Shown: in pieces, positions 7,414-15,040 of the stretch | Numbering within the stretch: position 1 is the stretch's first letter | Layout: each line of letters opens with the position of its first letter | Assembly (NCBI GenBank): GCA_023544495.1 | Contig: JAMJFV010000030.1 | Coordinates: 1-15,961, forward strand | Direction: 5' to 3' | DNA length: 15,961 nt | From: ANME-2 cluster archaeon | GTDB lineage: Archaea; Halobacteriota; Methanosarcinia; Methanosarcinales; Methanocomedenaceae | The notes under the pieces: model-generated | Database searches by the model: none | What the model saw: the letters and a program-made list of their open reading frames with translations, nothing else | What the model was told of the DNA's origin: nothing | Program-made: the position numbers and the translations under genes

Positions 7414-10400
7414 TCATTTTTCCACTAACTGTCTCAACATTTTTTCAAATGCCTGTATTTTGGCGGTTATCATGTCCATCGTGAGAGTGCCCTCTGAGAT
7501 GCCGAATATTATTGCGATAATTGACAGCAGTGCGATTATTCCAATGACAAAGATACCGGTAGTACCAAGCTCGAGACCTTTTACCCTGAATGAACTCGTG
7601 CGTCCGTCAACTTCGACAAGATAGGTGCCGGCCTTTGACCGGTTCATATTGAAATGAATGGTCACGATCTCTCCCGGACCCAGGACCAGGTCCTGGCTTA
7701 CCACATCTTTACCATTTACCTTTAAGTACATTGTCTGGGCTTCCCTGAGTGTTCCGAAATTGGCAGCTTCCACGGTAATGTTCACGTTCTCGCCCGGTTC
7801 TACTATTCTGGGTTTGACACTAAGGTTCGAGAAAACCAGTTTGGCACCTGGATCAGTAATGTCAATATCTTTTGTTGCATCCTGGTATCCTGATTTGGAT
7901 ACCGAGATCGTGAAAGTACCCACTTCATCGGGTGTATAGGTAATGTTGCCGCTGGCAGGTGTTGTACCAAGGTTTTTGCTGCCGAACTTCACCGAAGCAT
8001 CTTTCACGCCCACGCCTTCCGAAGTGACTGATATGACAATTGATTCGCCTCTGTCGGATACTAACGGAGCGCTGACCAATAGTACTTTAGGCTGGTACAG
8101 TACTTCTATTTCATCATCATCACTCACATAACCTTTTAAGGATGCGGTGACAGTAAATGTTCCTGATTCTGTTGGAGTATAGGTCAATTCGCCACTGGAA
8201 TCGGTAGTACCTATTGAAGTATTACCAAATGTTATGGCGGCTCCTTTTATTTCATCTCCGTCTGATGTGACTTTAATTGTTAAGTCTTCATTCTGGTAGA
8301 CACTGGGAGGGATATCGAGCTCAAGGTACAGGGGCTCTTCCACTACTATTTCCTTGAATGGATAGAACCTGACGGTACTGGCATCTGCGACCTTGATCTT
8401 GATATCGCTCATTATGTTGATGATATCGCCCTCTCCCAGGGTGATACTATCATCCTTATTTGTCATGACTATGGATGATGATGTGGTCGATGTAACTTCC
8501 ATAATGCCATAAGAATCACCTTTTTCTACAGTAGTGAATTTCTCAGAGATCTGGAAAACACCATCTATGAACACGGAATTCGTCTCCATGCCCCTGAACA
8601 CCTGGTCAATATGGATGATAAAGATCGGAATGTCTGTATCGCCTACCTCCACCTCATACACAAAAGTATCATCTCCGCCGGAAATATCAGTATCGATTTC
8701 TTCTCCGTTCTTCAGGATAGTAAACATCAGTGCTTCGCCACTGCGGCTGATCTCATCTATTCTGACACTGTAACCTTCCTGGAGTGGCAGCGAGTTTCCA
8801 ATATGCAGGGTGTATCGTTTATCCTCGTCTATAAGTATTTTTGATAATCTGCCTTCTTCGATCAGGCTTCTGTCACTGGAGAGGAATGATGAACTTTTAT
8901 ATCCTGAAAAATATATATCTCCCATGAACCCGATGGACTGGAATTCATTCCAGCCGTCACCGCTATGCTCGAATTTCATGTCTATGGGTCTGGTGGTATA
9001 GACTAATTTATTTTCTGCCACTGTCCTGCCACTGCGTGCTATACTAAGGGTTTCATCCCCGTCACCTGAGTCTATATCGTACAGGAGTGCCCCGAAGTTA
9101 AAAGGAGTCCAGTCAAATGTAGTATCTTCTGTTACTGTCCCTCTCAATTCATACGTGCCCGGTTCTGACATTTCTACGTACGGGGCGAACCGTAGTGTGT
9201 CGGGATCATCAGCCACAATTATATTGATCTTGCCCATAAGGTTGAAGTCATCACCCTCATCAAGGCTCACACTGTCTTCGTTCTTCATAGTAATGCCTGA
9301 TGATGATACGCCGGTTACTTCCATTTCTCCAAACGTATCTCCCCGGTCAACATCGATATAACGTTCAGATATCTGGAAGATTCCTTCCACTATCACAGTA
9401 CTTGTTTCCATTCCTGCGAACACCGTATCGATGTGGATGGTCAGTACAGGCATATCCCTGGCGCTGCCAAGGTCTTTTTTATATACGAAAGTATCATCTT
9501 CAGACACAATATCTTCTTTTACTTTGCCACCATCTTTGAACAGACCTACCATAACAGCACTTCCGCTGATACCGAATTCAGTTATCCTGAATTCATAACC
9601 CTCTTCAAGATCAAGGACAGAGCCAGCCCTTACGGTATATCTATTATCGTTATCCGTCAGTACTTTGCTGAGTTTTCGTTTATCCAGCAGGTTGTCGCCT
9701 GATGAGGCGAATGACGTATCATTATATCCTGCAAAGTAGCGGTCTGCCATGAAACCGATAACATCATACGTGCCCCACCCGCCGTAATCGAATTTAATTG
9801 GTAGGGGGGATGTCTCATAAATTATGTCCCCTCTGCTCAAAGACCTGTCAATACCTTTGATTGTAAGAGTCTCGCTGCCTTCGTTGGTATCAAGGTCATA
9901 ATAGAAGCCACTGAAACTCTGGGGGTTCCAGGTGTAGGTAGTGGACATGCCTTCTGACCAGATGCGGTCGCCAGAGTAGTAAGTAGCTGAAAACACTTCG
10001 AAATTCTTCGTGGTACTCTGTCCTGTATTCCCAAAACTGTCAGTTGCCTCGAAATAATAATCATACTTCCCAACAGCGCTAATGGTTTTTGTTAATTTGT
10101 AATCTTTCCCGTCATCGGTGGTCAGGTCTCCAGTATCGACTTGATTCATAATATAATCAACACCATCAATATACAGCTTTACATTGGAGAGGGATTCATT
10201 TTCCGCATCAGTGAATGTCACTGAAAAATTAAATGTGACCGGGGTCACTCCATCCGGAGGACTAACACTATTTAGTGATGCTGCAGGTGCCTGATTTCCT
10301 AATGTTGTAAAAGTCCATACGTTATTAGCGTTCATAGCATTTCCTATCAGATCGGTCACAGCCGTGGTTACCGTTGCTGTGTATGATCCACCGAAATCCA

Positions 10401-11271
10401 ATATTGCATCAGGGGTAAAGGTCGCAGTTCTTGTAACGGTATTATAGGAAACATTGCCAGGGATCGAACCTGATGGTCCGGTGAGGGTAAATGTAGTATT
10501 GTCAATAGTTGATACATTCATTGCTTCACTGAATATTGCGGTAACCGTTGTAGTCCGCGAAATTCCGGATTGGCCATTTGAAGGATTAGTGGATGTGACA
10601 TTCGGTTTTGTGGTATCAACAGTCGTTGTAAAATTGTATTCAACAGATGTGTTGGTGTTGCCAGCCGGATCAGTACTCATGGCAATATAATAATATGTCG
10701 TATTAGCATCCAAACCGGTGAGAGTTATGGTGTGGGACGTAACAGGAGCAAGGTTTTCTTTATGAAAGGCATAGGGAACTGATGAGTCAATATCATAATC
10801 CACAACGGTCGTGGAGGCCTCATCGGTAGTCCATTGGATCACTGCCGTGGAATCAGTTACCGTACCGTTTATTACTGAAGATATGACCGGTGGAATGTTC
10901 TCCTTTGATTGAACAGGTCCGACAACACTTGAACTTGATGAATTATTCCCATCAGAGGCATTTACCTTATACCAGTAGGGTGTGCCATCAGATGTATTGT
11001 CCTCAAACAACTGACTACCATTGGGAAGAGTACCTCTTGAAATAAATGATCCGCTGGCATTCGTTTCAGATCTGAGGATCTCGTATGTTGTGACGTTCCC
11101 TCCTGCTCCATCGTCAGTTGATTTTGTCCAGGTCACATTTATCTTTCCTCCGGCATCACTATCGAAATCACTTGCAGTAACACCGGTAGGTGCTTGAGGA
11201 GCAGCCTGTGATAACAGAATAAAAAAGCTGATAACCACCAATAAAATAATCCCTTTAATTATATTCTTCAT
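7414..11271 (-). CDS. Multidomain S-layer protein with tandem S-layer domains and FN3/Ig extension
   Basis: Secreted, membrane-anchored surface protein of 1285 residues. Order: signal peptide (1-23); fibronectin-III domain (about 26-120); a second FN3-like domain (126-217); a Big_5/SbsA-type Ig domain (220-324, TNPSNGQSGISRTTTVTAIF); a further Ig-like domain (326-427); two tandem S-layer (PF07752/DUF1608) domains (about 430-700 and 702-972), each with IGFM.D.YF.GY, a long LEEGY/LQEGY strand region and VF.GMET; two Ig-like repeats (about 983-1062 and 1064-1142) sharing GTxxxSGxxTYTPxExGTFT; a CARDB-like domain (1143-1231); one membrane helix (about 1238-1258); and a short amphipathic tail. The tandem S-layer core plus C-terminal anchor matches the Methanosarcina S-layer plan, but those proteins are about half this length. 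There are no cysteines, and N-glycosylation sequons are concentrated N-terminally. It may be the main S-layer subunit or, more likely given the extension, an adhesin-like minor one. Confidence 0.9.
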   Translation of the reverse strand: MKNIIKGIILLVVISFFILLSQAAPQAPTGVTASDFDSDAGGKINVTWTKSTDDGAGGNVTTYEILRSETNASGSFISRGTLPNGSQLFEDNTSDGTPYWYKVNASDGNNSSSSSVVGPVQSKENIPPVISSVINGTVTDSTAVIQWTTDEASTTVVDYDIDSSVPYAFHKENLAPVTSHTITLTGLDANTTYYYIAMSTDPAGNTNTSVEYNFTTTVDTTKPNVTSTNPSNGQSGISRTTTVTAIFSEAMNVSTIDNTTFTLTGPSGSIPGNVSYNTVTRTATFTPDAILDFGGSYTATVTTAVTDLIGNAMNANNVWTFTTLGNQAPAASLNSVSPPDGVTPVTFNFSVTFTDAENESLSNVKLYIDGVDYIMNQVDTGDLTTDDGKDYKLTKTISAVGKYDYYFEATDSFGNTGQSTTKNFEVFSATYYSGDRIWSEGMSTTYTWNPQSFSGFYYDLDTNEGSETLTIKGIDRSLSRGDIIYETSPLPIKFDYGGWGTYDVIGFMADRYFAGYNDTSFASSGDNLLDKRKLSKVLTDNDNRYTVRAGSVLDLEEGYEFRITEFGISGSAVMVGLFKDGGKVKEDIVSEDDTFVYKKDLGSARDMPVLTIHIDTVFAGMETSTVIVEGIFQISERYIDVDRGDTFGEMEVTGVSSSGITMKNEDSVSLDEGDDFNLMGKINIIVADDPDTLRFAPYVEMSEPGTYELRGTVTEDTTFDWTPFNFGALLYDIDSGDGDETLSIARSGRTVAENKLVYTTRPIDMKFEHSGDGWNEFQSIGFMGDIYFSGYKSSSFLSSDRSLIEEGRLSKILIDEDKRYTLHIGNSLPLQEGYSVRIDEISRSGEALMFTILKNGEEIDTDISGGDDTFVYEVEVGDTDIPIFIIHIDQVFRGMETNSVFIDGVFQISEKFTTVEKGDSYGIMEVTSTTSSSIVMTNKDDSITLGEGDIINIMSDIKIKVADASTVRFYPFKEIVVEEPLYLELDIPPSVYQNEDLTIKVTSDGDEIKGAAITFGNTSIGTTDSSGELTYTPTESGTFTVTASLKGYVSDDDEIEVLYQPKVLLVSAPLVSDRGESIVISVTSEGVGVKDASVKFGSKNLGTTPASGNITYTPDEVGTFTISVSKSGYQDATKDIDITDPGAKLVFSNLSVKPRIVEPGENVNITVEAANFGTLREAQTMYLKVNGKDVVSQDLVLGPGEIVTIHFNMNRSKAGTYLVEVDGRTSSFRVKGLELGTTGIFVIGIIALLSIIAIIFGISEGTLTMDMITAKIQAFEKMLRQLVEK
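8356..9978 (-). repeat. Tandem S-layer domain duplication inside the surface-protein gene
   Basis: Two consecutive segments of about 810 bp (9978-9172 and 9162-8356) encode homologous domains. Shared landmarks in order: YDLD/YDID, WG.Y..IGFM versus WNEFQSIGFM, KLSKVL versus RLSKIL, DDTFVY in both, HID.VF.GMET in both, and FQISE in both. Similarity is clear in protein but diverged in DNA, so the duplication is old and typical of this S-layer family. Confidence 0.85.
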
Positions 11272-11336
11272 GATTTACCCCCGTGTAAAATACAATTTAA
11301 TAATAACTTTGTTTACCCTGTTCATAATATCATAAC

Positions 11337-11350
11337 CTATATATCCTTTA
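11337..11350 (-). promoter_or_regulatory. TATA/BRE-like promoter of the S-layer gene
   Basis: On the minus strand, TAAAGGATATATAGG forms a purine/A-rich BRE followed by a near-consensus TATA box, about 70 nt before the ATG at 11271. Start of transcription would fall near 11315, leaving a leader of about 44 nt that ends in ACGGGGGT shortly before the ATG. It sits in the 88-bp gap after the AI-2E-family gene, so the S-layer gene is probably transcribed on its own. Confidence 0.5.
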
Positions 11351-11359
11351 CGTATTAAC

Positions 11360-12427
11360 CTAAATATCTTCTAACATAAATATTTCATTATTCTGTTTGT
11401 CAGTATCCATATATGCCCGGTATGCAGCGATCAATGTCCCTAAAAATATGGGTGCCATGAAGAAGCCGCCAATACCACCGACCAGGCCTCCCCCGATGAA
11501 TGCCAGCATCACCAGGAGCGGGTGGATACTCGAAGCCCTGCTCACAATATACGGCTTCAACAAAAGTTCAGTCGGTGCATACAGCACCACAGCCGAGACT
11601 ACCATGAATAATACGGCATCATGAAGCCCGAACTCAAAATACCTGAATATCGCTATCGGTCCCAGCACCATCCAACCCGCAAATATGGGTATGAGCCCTG
11701 CAAGGAGTATCAATGCAGACATGGCAGGTATGTGGGGTACGTCGAATACGTAGAACACGCCCACAGATAATATACTCGTGATGATAGCTGAATAAATGTT
11801 GCCCAGAAAGATACCTGCAAGGATGTAATCCAGGTTGTCCCTGAATGATTCGACCATCACCAGTTTATCAGCAGGAACCATGTCTATCATAGCCTTAACA
11901 AACTTTGAGCCGTCCTTAAGGAGGAAGAAGCAGACAAAGACCGATATGAGAACATTGAGCGTGAAAAACGCAAGTTTTATCCCCAGTGAAAAAGGTATCT
12001 GTCCGAGCATGGGGATTATTGTAGATGAAAGATTGGATACAGCATCCTTAATCTGAATGTAGACCGGTTCCGGAATGTCCAGTTCATTTATGAAATTGAT
12101 TATTGAATTGACCAGTTGTTGCTGGTTCTTTGCCATGATCATCAACTGGTTGATAATCTCGATCATACCCAGCCCGAGGATAACCATGATCGGTATGACA
12201 ATGGCAATAGTGGCCATCAGTACAGATAACTGCTCTCCCACACCTCTTCTCTCAAGCCAGTGTCTGATGGGCCGGGCAATATATGCGAACACAAGACCCA
12301 GGATAATACCGTCCAGAAGCGGAAGGACAATATAACCGAAAATACCGAGTATAAACAGCAAAACGATAGCTGCAACTATCATCCATCTGTTTTCAATAAT
12401 GACTGACATACCATCCTTTTCAGACAT
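11360..12427 (-). CDS. AI-2E family transporter (UPF0118/PF01594 permease)
   Basis: Polytopic membrane protein of 355 residues with the layout of the AI-2E exporter family: two N-terminal helices (about 16-52), a helix near 68-95, an amphipathic soluble stretch rich in Gln/Asn (about 96-145), then paired helices, ending in a long glycine-rich segment FIGGGLVGGIGGFFMAP (about 314-330). PLLDGIILGLVFAYIARPI (36-54) and GLIPIFAGWMVLGP (about 244-257) are family-like. Members export autoinducer-2 in E. coli (TqsA) or move Na+/H+ or other small molecules; no autoinducer gene is nearby, so the substrate here is unknown. The ATG at 12427 is used; Met7 (12409), preceded by AAGGATGGT, is an alternative start. 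It has its own upstream TATA element. Confidence 0.88.
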   Translation of the reverse strand: MSEKDGMSVIIENRWMIVAAIVLLFILGIFGYIVLPLLDGIILGLVFAYIARPIRHWLERRGVGEQLSVLMATIAIVIPIMVILGLGMIEIINQLMIMAKNQQQLVNSIINFINELDIPEPVYIQIKDAVSNLSSTIIPMLGQIPFSLGIKLAFFTLNVLISVFVCFFLLKDGSKFVKAMIDMVPADKLVMVESFRDNLDYILAGIFLGNIYSAIITSILSVGVFYVFDVPHIPAMSALILLAGLIPIFAGWMVLGPIAIFRYFEFGLHDAVLFMVVSAVVLYAPTELLLKPYIVSRASSIHPLLVMLAFIGGGLVGGIGGFFMAPIFLGTLIAAYRAYMDTDKQNNEIFMLEDI

Positions 12428-12475
12428 CTATAGTACCATCTCAATTAATTAACATTTTAAGTACTGATAAACGTT

Positions 12476-12490
12476 GGCTATATATACTAT
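12476..12490 (-). promoter_or_regulatory. TATA/BRE-like promoter of the AI-2E-family gene
   Basis: On the minus strand AAAAATAGTATATATAGCC contains an A-rich BRE-like run followed by TATATATA, centred about 56 nt upstream of the ATG at 12427, predicting a leader of about 30 nt. It lies in the 75-bp gap after trmJ. Confidence 0.5.
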
Positions 12491-12502
12491 TTTTCAACAA
12501 GT

Positions 12503-13222
12503 TCAGGTATCGATCGGATGACACAAACGATACTGTATCCTCCTTACCAGACCCCTGATAGTCTGTACTTCCCGGCTTGTAAGTCTTGCCCGTCCCAGGA
12601 TCCGCTGTAACATCAGCATGGTCTTATCTTTTTTGTGCGCAGGATAATCAATGTCATCAAGCATTTCCCGGATATGTCCGTACATCAGGCCAAGGTCAAA
12701 ATGATGAGCAAGGTTTATATTTCCGGCTTTAATGTCGCATAATACATAAAGCACGACAGCTACTGAATGGGAAAGGTTCATACTCGGATAATCGAAACTG
12801 GTAGGGATGCTCATGATAATATCGCACAATGTTAATTCATCATTGCTCAGCCCTTTATCTTCCCTTCCGAACACTATGGAAATAGTCCCTTTTTTCCCTT
12901 CCAGCATCGTTTTAATTTCTTCAGGAGTGTATGCAGGGGTTCTGATATGTTCTTCGACCCTCGTCCCCGGATTCCCGGTAGCTGCAATAATAAGATTCGA
13001 ATCCCCGACAGCATCCTGTATCGTGGAATGGACTGAAGCATTCAGCATGATATCCCGTGCATGCATAGCAAAGGCCCTGGCTTGTCCTCCAAGTTCACAT
13101 GGATTTACCAGTGCGAGGTCATGTATGCCAAAATTCTTCATAGCACGTGCTGTTGAACCCACATTCCCTTCATATAATGGCTCCACAAGCACGACGCGAA
13201 TTGTAAGACCATTATTACCCAT
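12503..13222 (-). CDS. trmJ: tRNA (cytidine/uridine-2'-O-)-methyltransferase, TrmJ-like SPOUT enzyme
   Basis: SpoU/TrmH-class SPOUT methyltransferase of 239 residues. The three class motifs are present: motif 1 EGNVGSTARAMKNFG (18-32, with Asn20 and Arg26), motif 2 VFGREDKGLSNDE (117-129), and motif 3 IPTSFDYPSMNLSHSVAVVL (139-158), which forms the trefoil knot binding S-adenosylmethionine. The C-terminal helical extension (about 175-239) is Arg-rich and matches the TrmJ subgroup, which 2'-O-methylates position 32 of tRNA; archaeal TrmJ acts on cytidine. Subgroup assignment rests on the motif 1 wording and the C-terminal tail, so other archaeal SpoU RNA targets are possible. Almost no leader precedes the ATG, and a TATA element lies about 29 nt upstream. 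Confidence 0.88.
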   Translation of the reverse strand: MGNNGLTIRVVLVEPLYEGNVGSTARAMKNFGIHDLALVNPCELGGQARAFAMHARDIMLNASVHSTIQDAVGDSNLIIAATGNPGTRVEEHIRTPAYTPEEIKTMLEGKKGTISIVFGREDKGLSNDELTLCDIIMSIPTSFDYPSMNLSHSVAVVLYVLCDIKAGNINLAHHFDLGLMYGHIREMLDDIDYPAHKKDKTMLMLQRILGRARLTSREVQTIRGLVRRIQYRLCHPIDT

Positions 13223-13246
13223 GGTCTTTCAGTTAGGGGTCTGGAT

Positions 13247-13260
13247 ACTTATATTGGTTT
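13247..13260 (-). promoter_or_regulatory. TATA element of trmJ, close to the start codon
   Basis: On the minus strand AAAACCAATATAAGT places a TATA-like box about 29 nt before the trmJ ATG. Transcription would begin at or within a few nt of the start codon. No Shine-Dalgarno is seen in the intervening sequence, which agrees with a leaderless mRNA. Confidence 0.4.
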
Positions 13261-13264
13261 TGAT

Positions 13265-13284
13265 TGCAGGAAGATTTTCCTGCA
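13265..13284. terminator. Perfect stem-loop after the cytochrome b gene
   Basis: Eight-bp perfect inverted repeat TGCAGGAA (13265-13272) and TTCCTGCA (13277-13284) with a 4-nt loop, starting 7 nt after the cytochrome b stop on the minus strand. It is not followed by a T run, so it could instead be an RNA-stability hairpin or a protein site near the trmJ TATA box. Confidence 0.4.
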
Positions 13285-13290
13285 CGATCA

Positions 13291-13974
13291 CTATTCTTCC
13301 CTTTGATTACGCTTAACCCGTTCATACCACAGTGGGAACTCTTCTTCTGCCATTTCTTCAGAGATCATTCCTGTGAACATTGTCCAGTTGACAGGGAAGA
13401 ACCTGGGGCTCAGATGGACATTATACATATGCAGCATAACTGCCATCCCTGCAAGGATTGCATCCATGGAATGGATCAGCCTCACAGCCGGTAGATAATC
13501 TGCCGGCATGAAATAGTGTACTGCAAAAGCAGGGTGCCACAGGATCACACCTGTTACAATAAGGATAGGGAAGAATATGACTGCTCCCCAGTAATCCAGT
13601 TTCTCGCGGTATGAATATTTCCTGTACCGCCCTTTTTCATCCGAAAGACCGATAATAAATTTAGTGTCCTCGATTACATCCGTCACATCTTTCGGGGAAG
13701 GTATTATCTCCTTATCCTTGAACCAACCCCTGTCGATAATATAATACAGGAAATGGAACATTGCCAGGGCAAGTATGGCGGTACCTGCCATCCGGTGGAT
13801 AACAGTTGTGACATTGAACCCCCCCATCATGATAGCAATATATCCGAGTTGGTCAGGGAATTTGACAGGCAATCCCGTAAGGAACAGGGAGAGGCAAGCA
13901 ACAGCATTGATACCATGCTGCAAACGCTGGTTCAGGGTAAACCGCTCAATATATTTGTCAGCAAGGTCACTCAT
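13291..13974 (-). CDS. Di-haem cytochrome b, formate dehydrogenase gamma (FdnI)-like
   Basis: Membrane cytochrome b of 227 residues with four predicted helices (about 21-37, 60-80, 128-146, 166-186). Best haem-ligand candidates are His20, His60, His168 and His182; His74 is another. The 14-residue spacing of the last pair within one helix is the family pattern. The ending, RFFPVNWTMFTG followed by EEFPLWYERV, is typical of FdnI/COG2864 subunits. Such subunits pass electrons between a membrane quinone (methanophenazine in these archaea) and an extracytoplasmic or cytoplasmic redox partner. No catalytic subunit, ferredoxin or multihaem cytochrome is in the window, so the partner is unknown. The start codon shares one base with the stop of the upstream small membrane protein (TGATG), implying coupled translation. 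VhtC and HdrE fit less well by motif. Confidence 0.87.
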   Translation of the reverse strand: MSDLADKYIERFTLNQRLQHGINAVACLSLFLTGLPVKFPDQLGYIAIMMGGFNVTTVIHRMAGTAILALAMFHFLYYIIDRGWFKDKEIIPSPKDVTDVIEDTKFIIGLSDEKGRYRKYSYREKLDYWGAVIFFPILIVTGVILWHPAFAVHYFMPADYLPAVRLIHSMDAILAGMAVMLHMYNVHLSPRFFPVNWTMFTGMISEEMAEEEFPLWYERVKRNQREE

Positions 13975-14300
13975 CAGAACTTAACCCCCTTTTCTTTGAT
14001 CAGTGCCCTGAAATTCATGAGCAGATGGTGGAACACCAGTATGGCAAAGACAGGAATGCCCAGGTCCAGGAGTTCCATGAACATTTCTGCATAATGAAAT
14101 GCGACCATTGCACTCTGGCTGAGCTGCCCGGATTCAGCCAACGTTTCAATGGGTTCAGTGGACAGACCAGGGAATATCTTTTTGTGATAGGGTGCAGCAG
14201 TACCAAAAGTCGCATAGAGAGCGAATATACTGCTGACAACAATCACAATGCAAAAAATCCATAGTACAATGGTAATAATATCCTGTTGTTTTTGATTCAT
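13974..14300 (-). CDS. Small two-span His-containing membrane protein, partner of cytochrome b
   Basis: Not recognised as a named family. Taken from the ATG at 14300 it has 108 residues: one helix at about 9-33, an extracytoplasmic or cytoplasmic loop, and a second helix at about 79-96. Histidines fall at His38, His68 (AFHYAEMFM) and the pair His89-His90 (VFHHLLMNF), which could bind haem or face a quinone. The 14300 start is preferred because GGGAG lies 8 nt upstream and the TATA box at 14370-14379 predicts transcription from about 14348. The longer reading frame would need a TTG at 14369, inside the promoter; an ATG at 14315 is possible but lacks a good ribosome site. The stop overlaps the cytochrome b start (TGATG), so the two proteins probably form one membrane complex. 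Confidence 0.65.
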   Translation of the reverse strand: MNQKQQDIITIVLWIFCIVIVVSSIFALYATFGTAAPYHKKIFPGLSTEPIETLAESGQLSQSAMVAFHYAEMFMELLDLGIPVFAILVFHHLLMNFRALIKEKGVKF

Positions 14301-14360
14301 ATCTTTTTCTCCCATCTCTGCGTGTTTATTGACGTACCCTTTATTGTCTTCTGAATTTAA

Positions 14361-14391
14361 ATCAAACAATATTTATACATTTCTGTTTGAT
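14361..14391 (-). promoter_or_regulatory. TATA box inside an 8-bp inverted repeat (cytochrome operon promoter/operator)
   Basis: Perfect inverted repeat ATCAAACA (14361-14368) and TGTTTGAT (14384-14391), spacer 15 bp. The spacer contains TGTATAAATA (minus strand, 14379-14370), the TATA box for the small membrane protein and cytochrome b. The symmetry centre (14376) lies on the TATA box, the geometry expected for a dimeric repressor that blocks TBP. Alternatively it is a stem-loop at the 3' end of the mptE transcript, whose stop is only about 10 nt away. Confidence 0.5.
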
Positions 14392-14401
14392 GTCGCTAAA
14401 A

Positions 14402-15040
14402 TTATTCAAAAGCTACCTTAATAAGCCTGCGTGCCCAATCCAGTTTCCTGGCTTTCATAGATGTCACCTTTGTATCATGAAAATCAAATCCTATCAGGGT
14501 CATGCTGGCAGCATTGAATTCCACTGCCAAAAAAACACATCGGTCACCGTCAGTGAACCCTCCGAAATTGTAGACATTCTCCAGCGGGGATGCCTGTGTG
14601 GACCCGATAATATGGTAAAGTCGGGGGACTATTGCATGAACAGTATCAATATTATCGCCATGTGCATGGACCACCATTACCGCTCCCCTGTTGCTGGCCT
14701 CCATCTCAGAATCAACTGCACCGTCAAGGTCAGTGACAATGATGTGCGGTACCAGCCCTGCATCCATAATATGAGCCGCTGCCCCGTCGGCAGCTATGAT
14801 GCAATATCCGGAAGGGTCCACGTCAGCCAGTTCATCGGTTAGGGACGGGGCATTGCCGCAAACCAGAATGTCCTTTCCCTGTACCAGTTCAGTAAGTATA
14901 CTTACAGGGGCAATACGTGATGGTTCAAGGGAAAATAACAGCTCGGACAGCAGTTTGGCAGCTTGTTCGTCCCGGGCACGGTCATATCCCATATCCGTGA
15001 TGATTTTCCGGTATATAGGCTCCCAATCCTCAAACTTCAT
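14402..15040 (-). CDS. mptE: 6-hydroxymethyl-7,8-dihydropterin pyrophosphokinase (DUF115)
   Basis: Archaeal pterin pyrophosphokinase (MptE, DUF115 family) that activates 6-hydroxymethyl-7,8-dihydropterin with ATP on the way to tetrahydromethanopterin, the C1 carrier of methanogens and their methanotrophic relatives. It has 212 residues. Visible motifs in order are GNAPSL (62-67), ADGAA (84-88), TDLDG (103-107), HAHGDN (125-130), GGFTDGDRC (160-168) and GFDF (184-187); the Asp-rich DLDG and GDN segments probably bind Mg-ATP. It is unrelated to bacterial FolK. The start codon overlaps the ileS stop by 4 bp (ATGA), so it is translated from the same mRNA as isoleucyl-tRNA synthetase. Confidence 0.92.
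   Translation of the reverse strand: MKFEDWEPIYRKIITDMGYDRARDEQAAKLLSELLFSLEPSRIAPVSILTELVQGKDILVCGNAPSLTDELADVDPSGYCIIAADGAAAHIMDAGLVPHIIVTDLDGAVDSEMEASNRGAVMVVHAHGDNIDTVHAIVPRLYHIIGSTQASPLENVYNFGGFTDGDRCVFLAVEFNAASMTLIGFDFHDTKVTSMKARKLDWARRLIKVAFE

Noticed and set aside
7658..10690. Many plus-strand ORFs opposite the S-layer gene
   Set aside because: All are antisense shadows in a repeat-rich Ser/Thr-coding gene; none shows family signatures.
14301..14369. Longer N-terminus of the small membrane protein starting with TTG at 14369
   Set aside because: The TTG lies next to the TATA box and upstream of the predicted transcription start; the ATG at 14300 has a well-spaced ribosome site.
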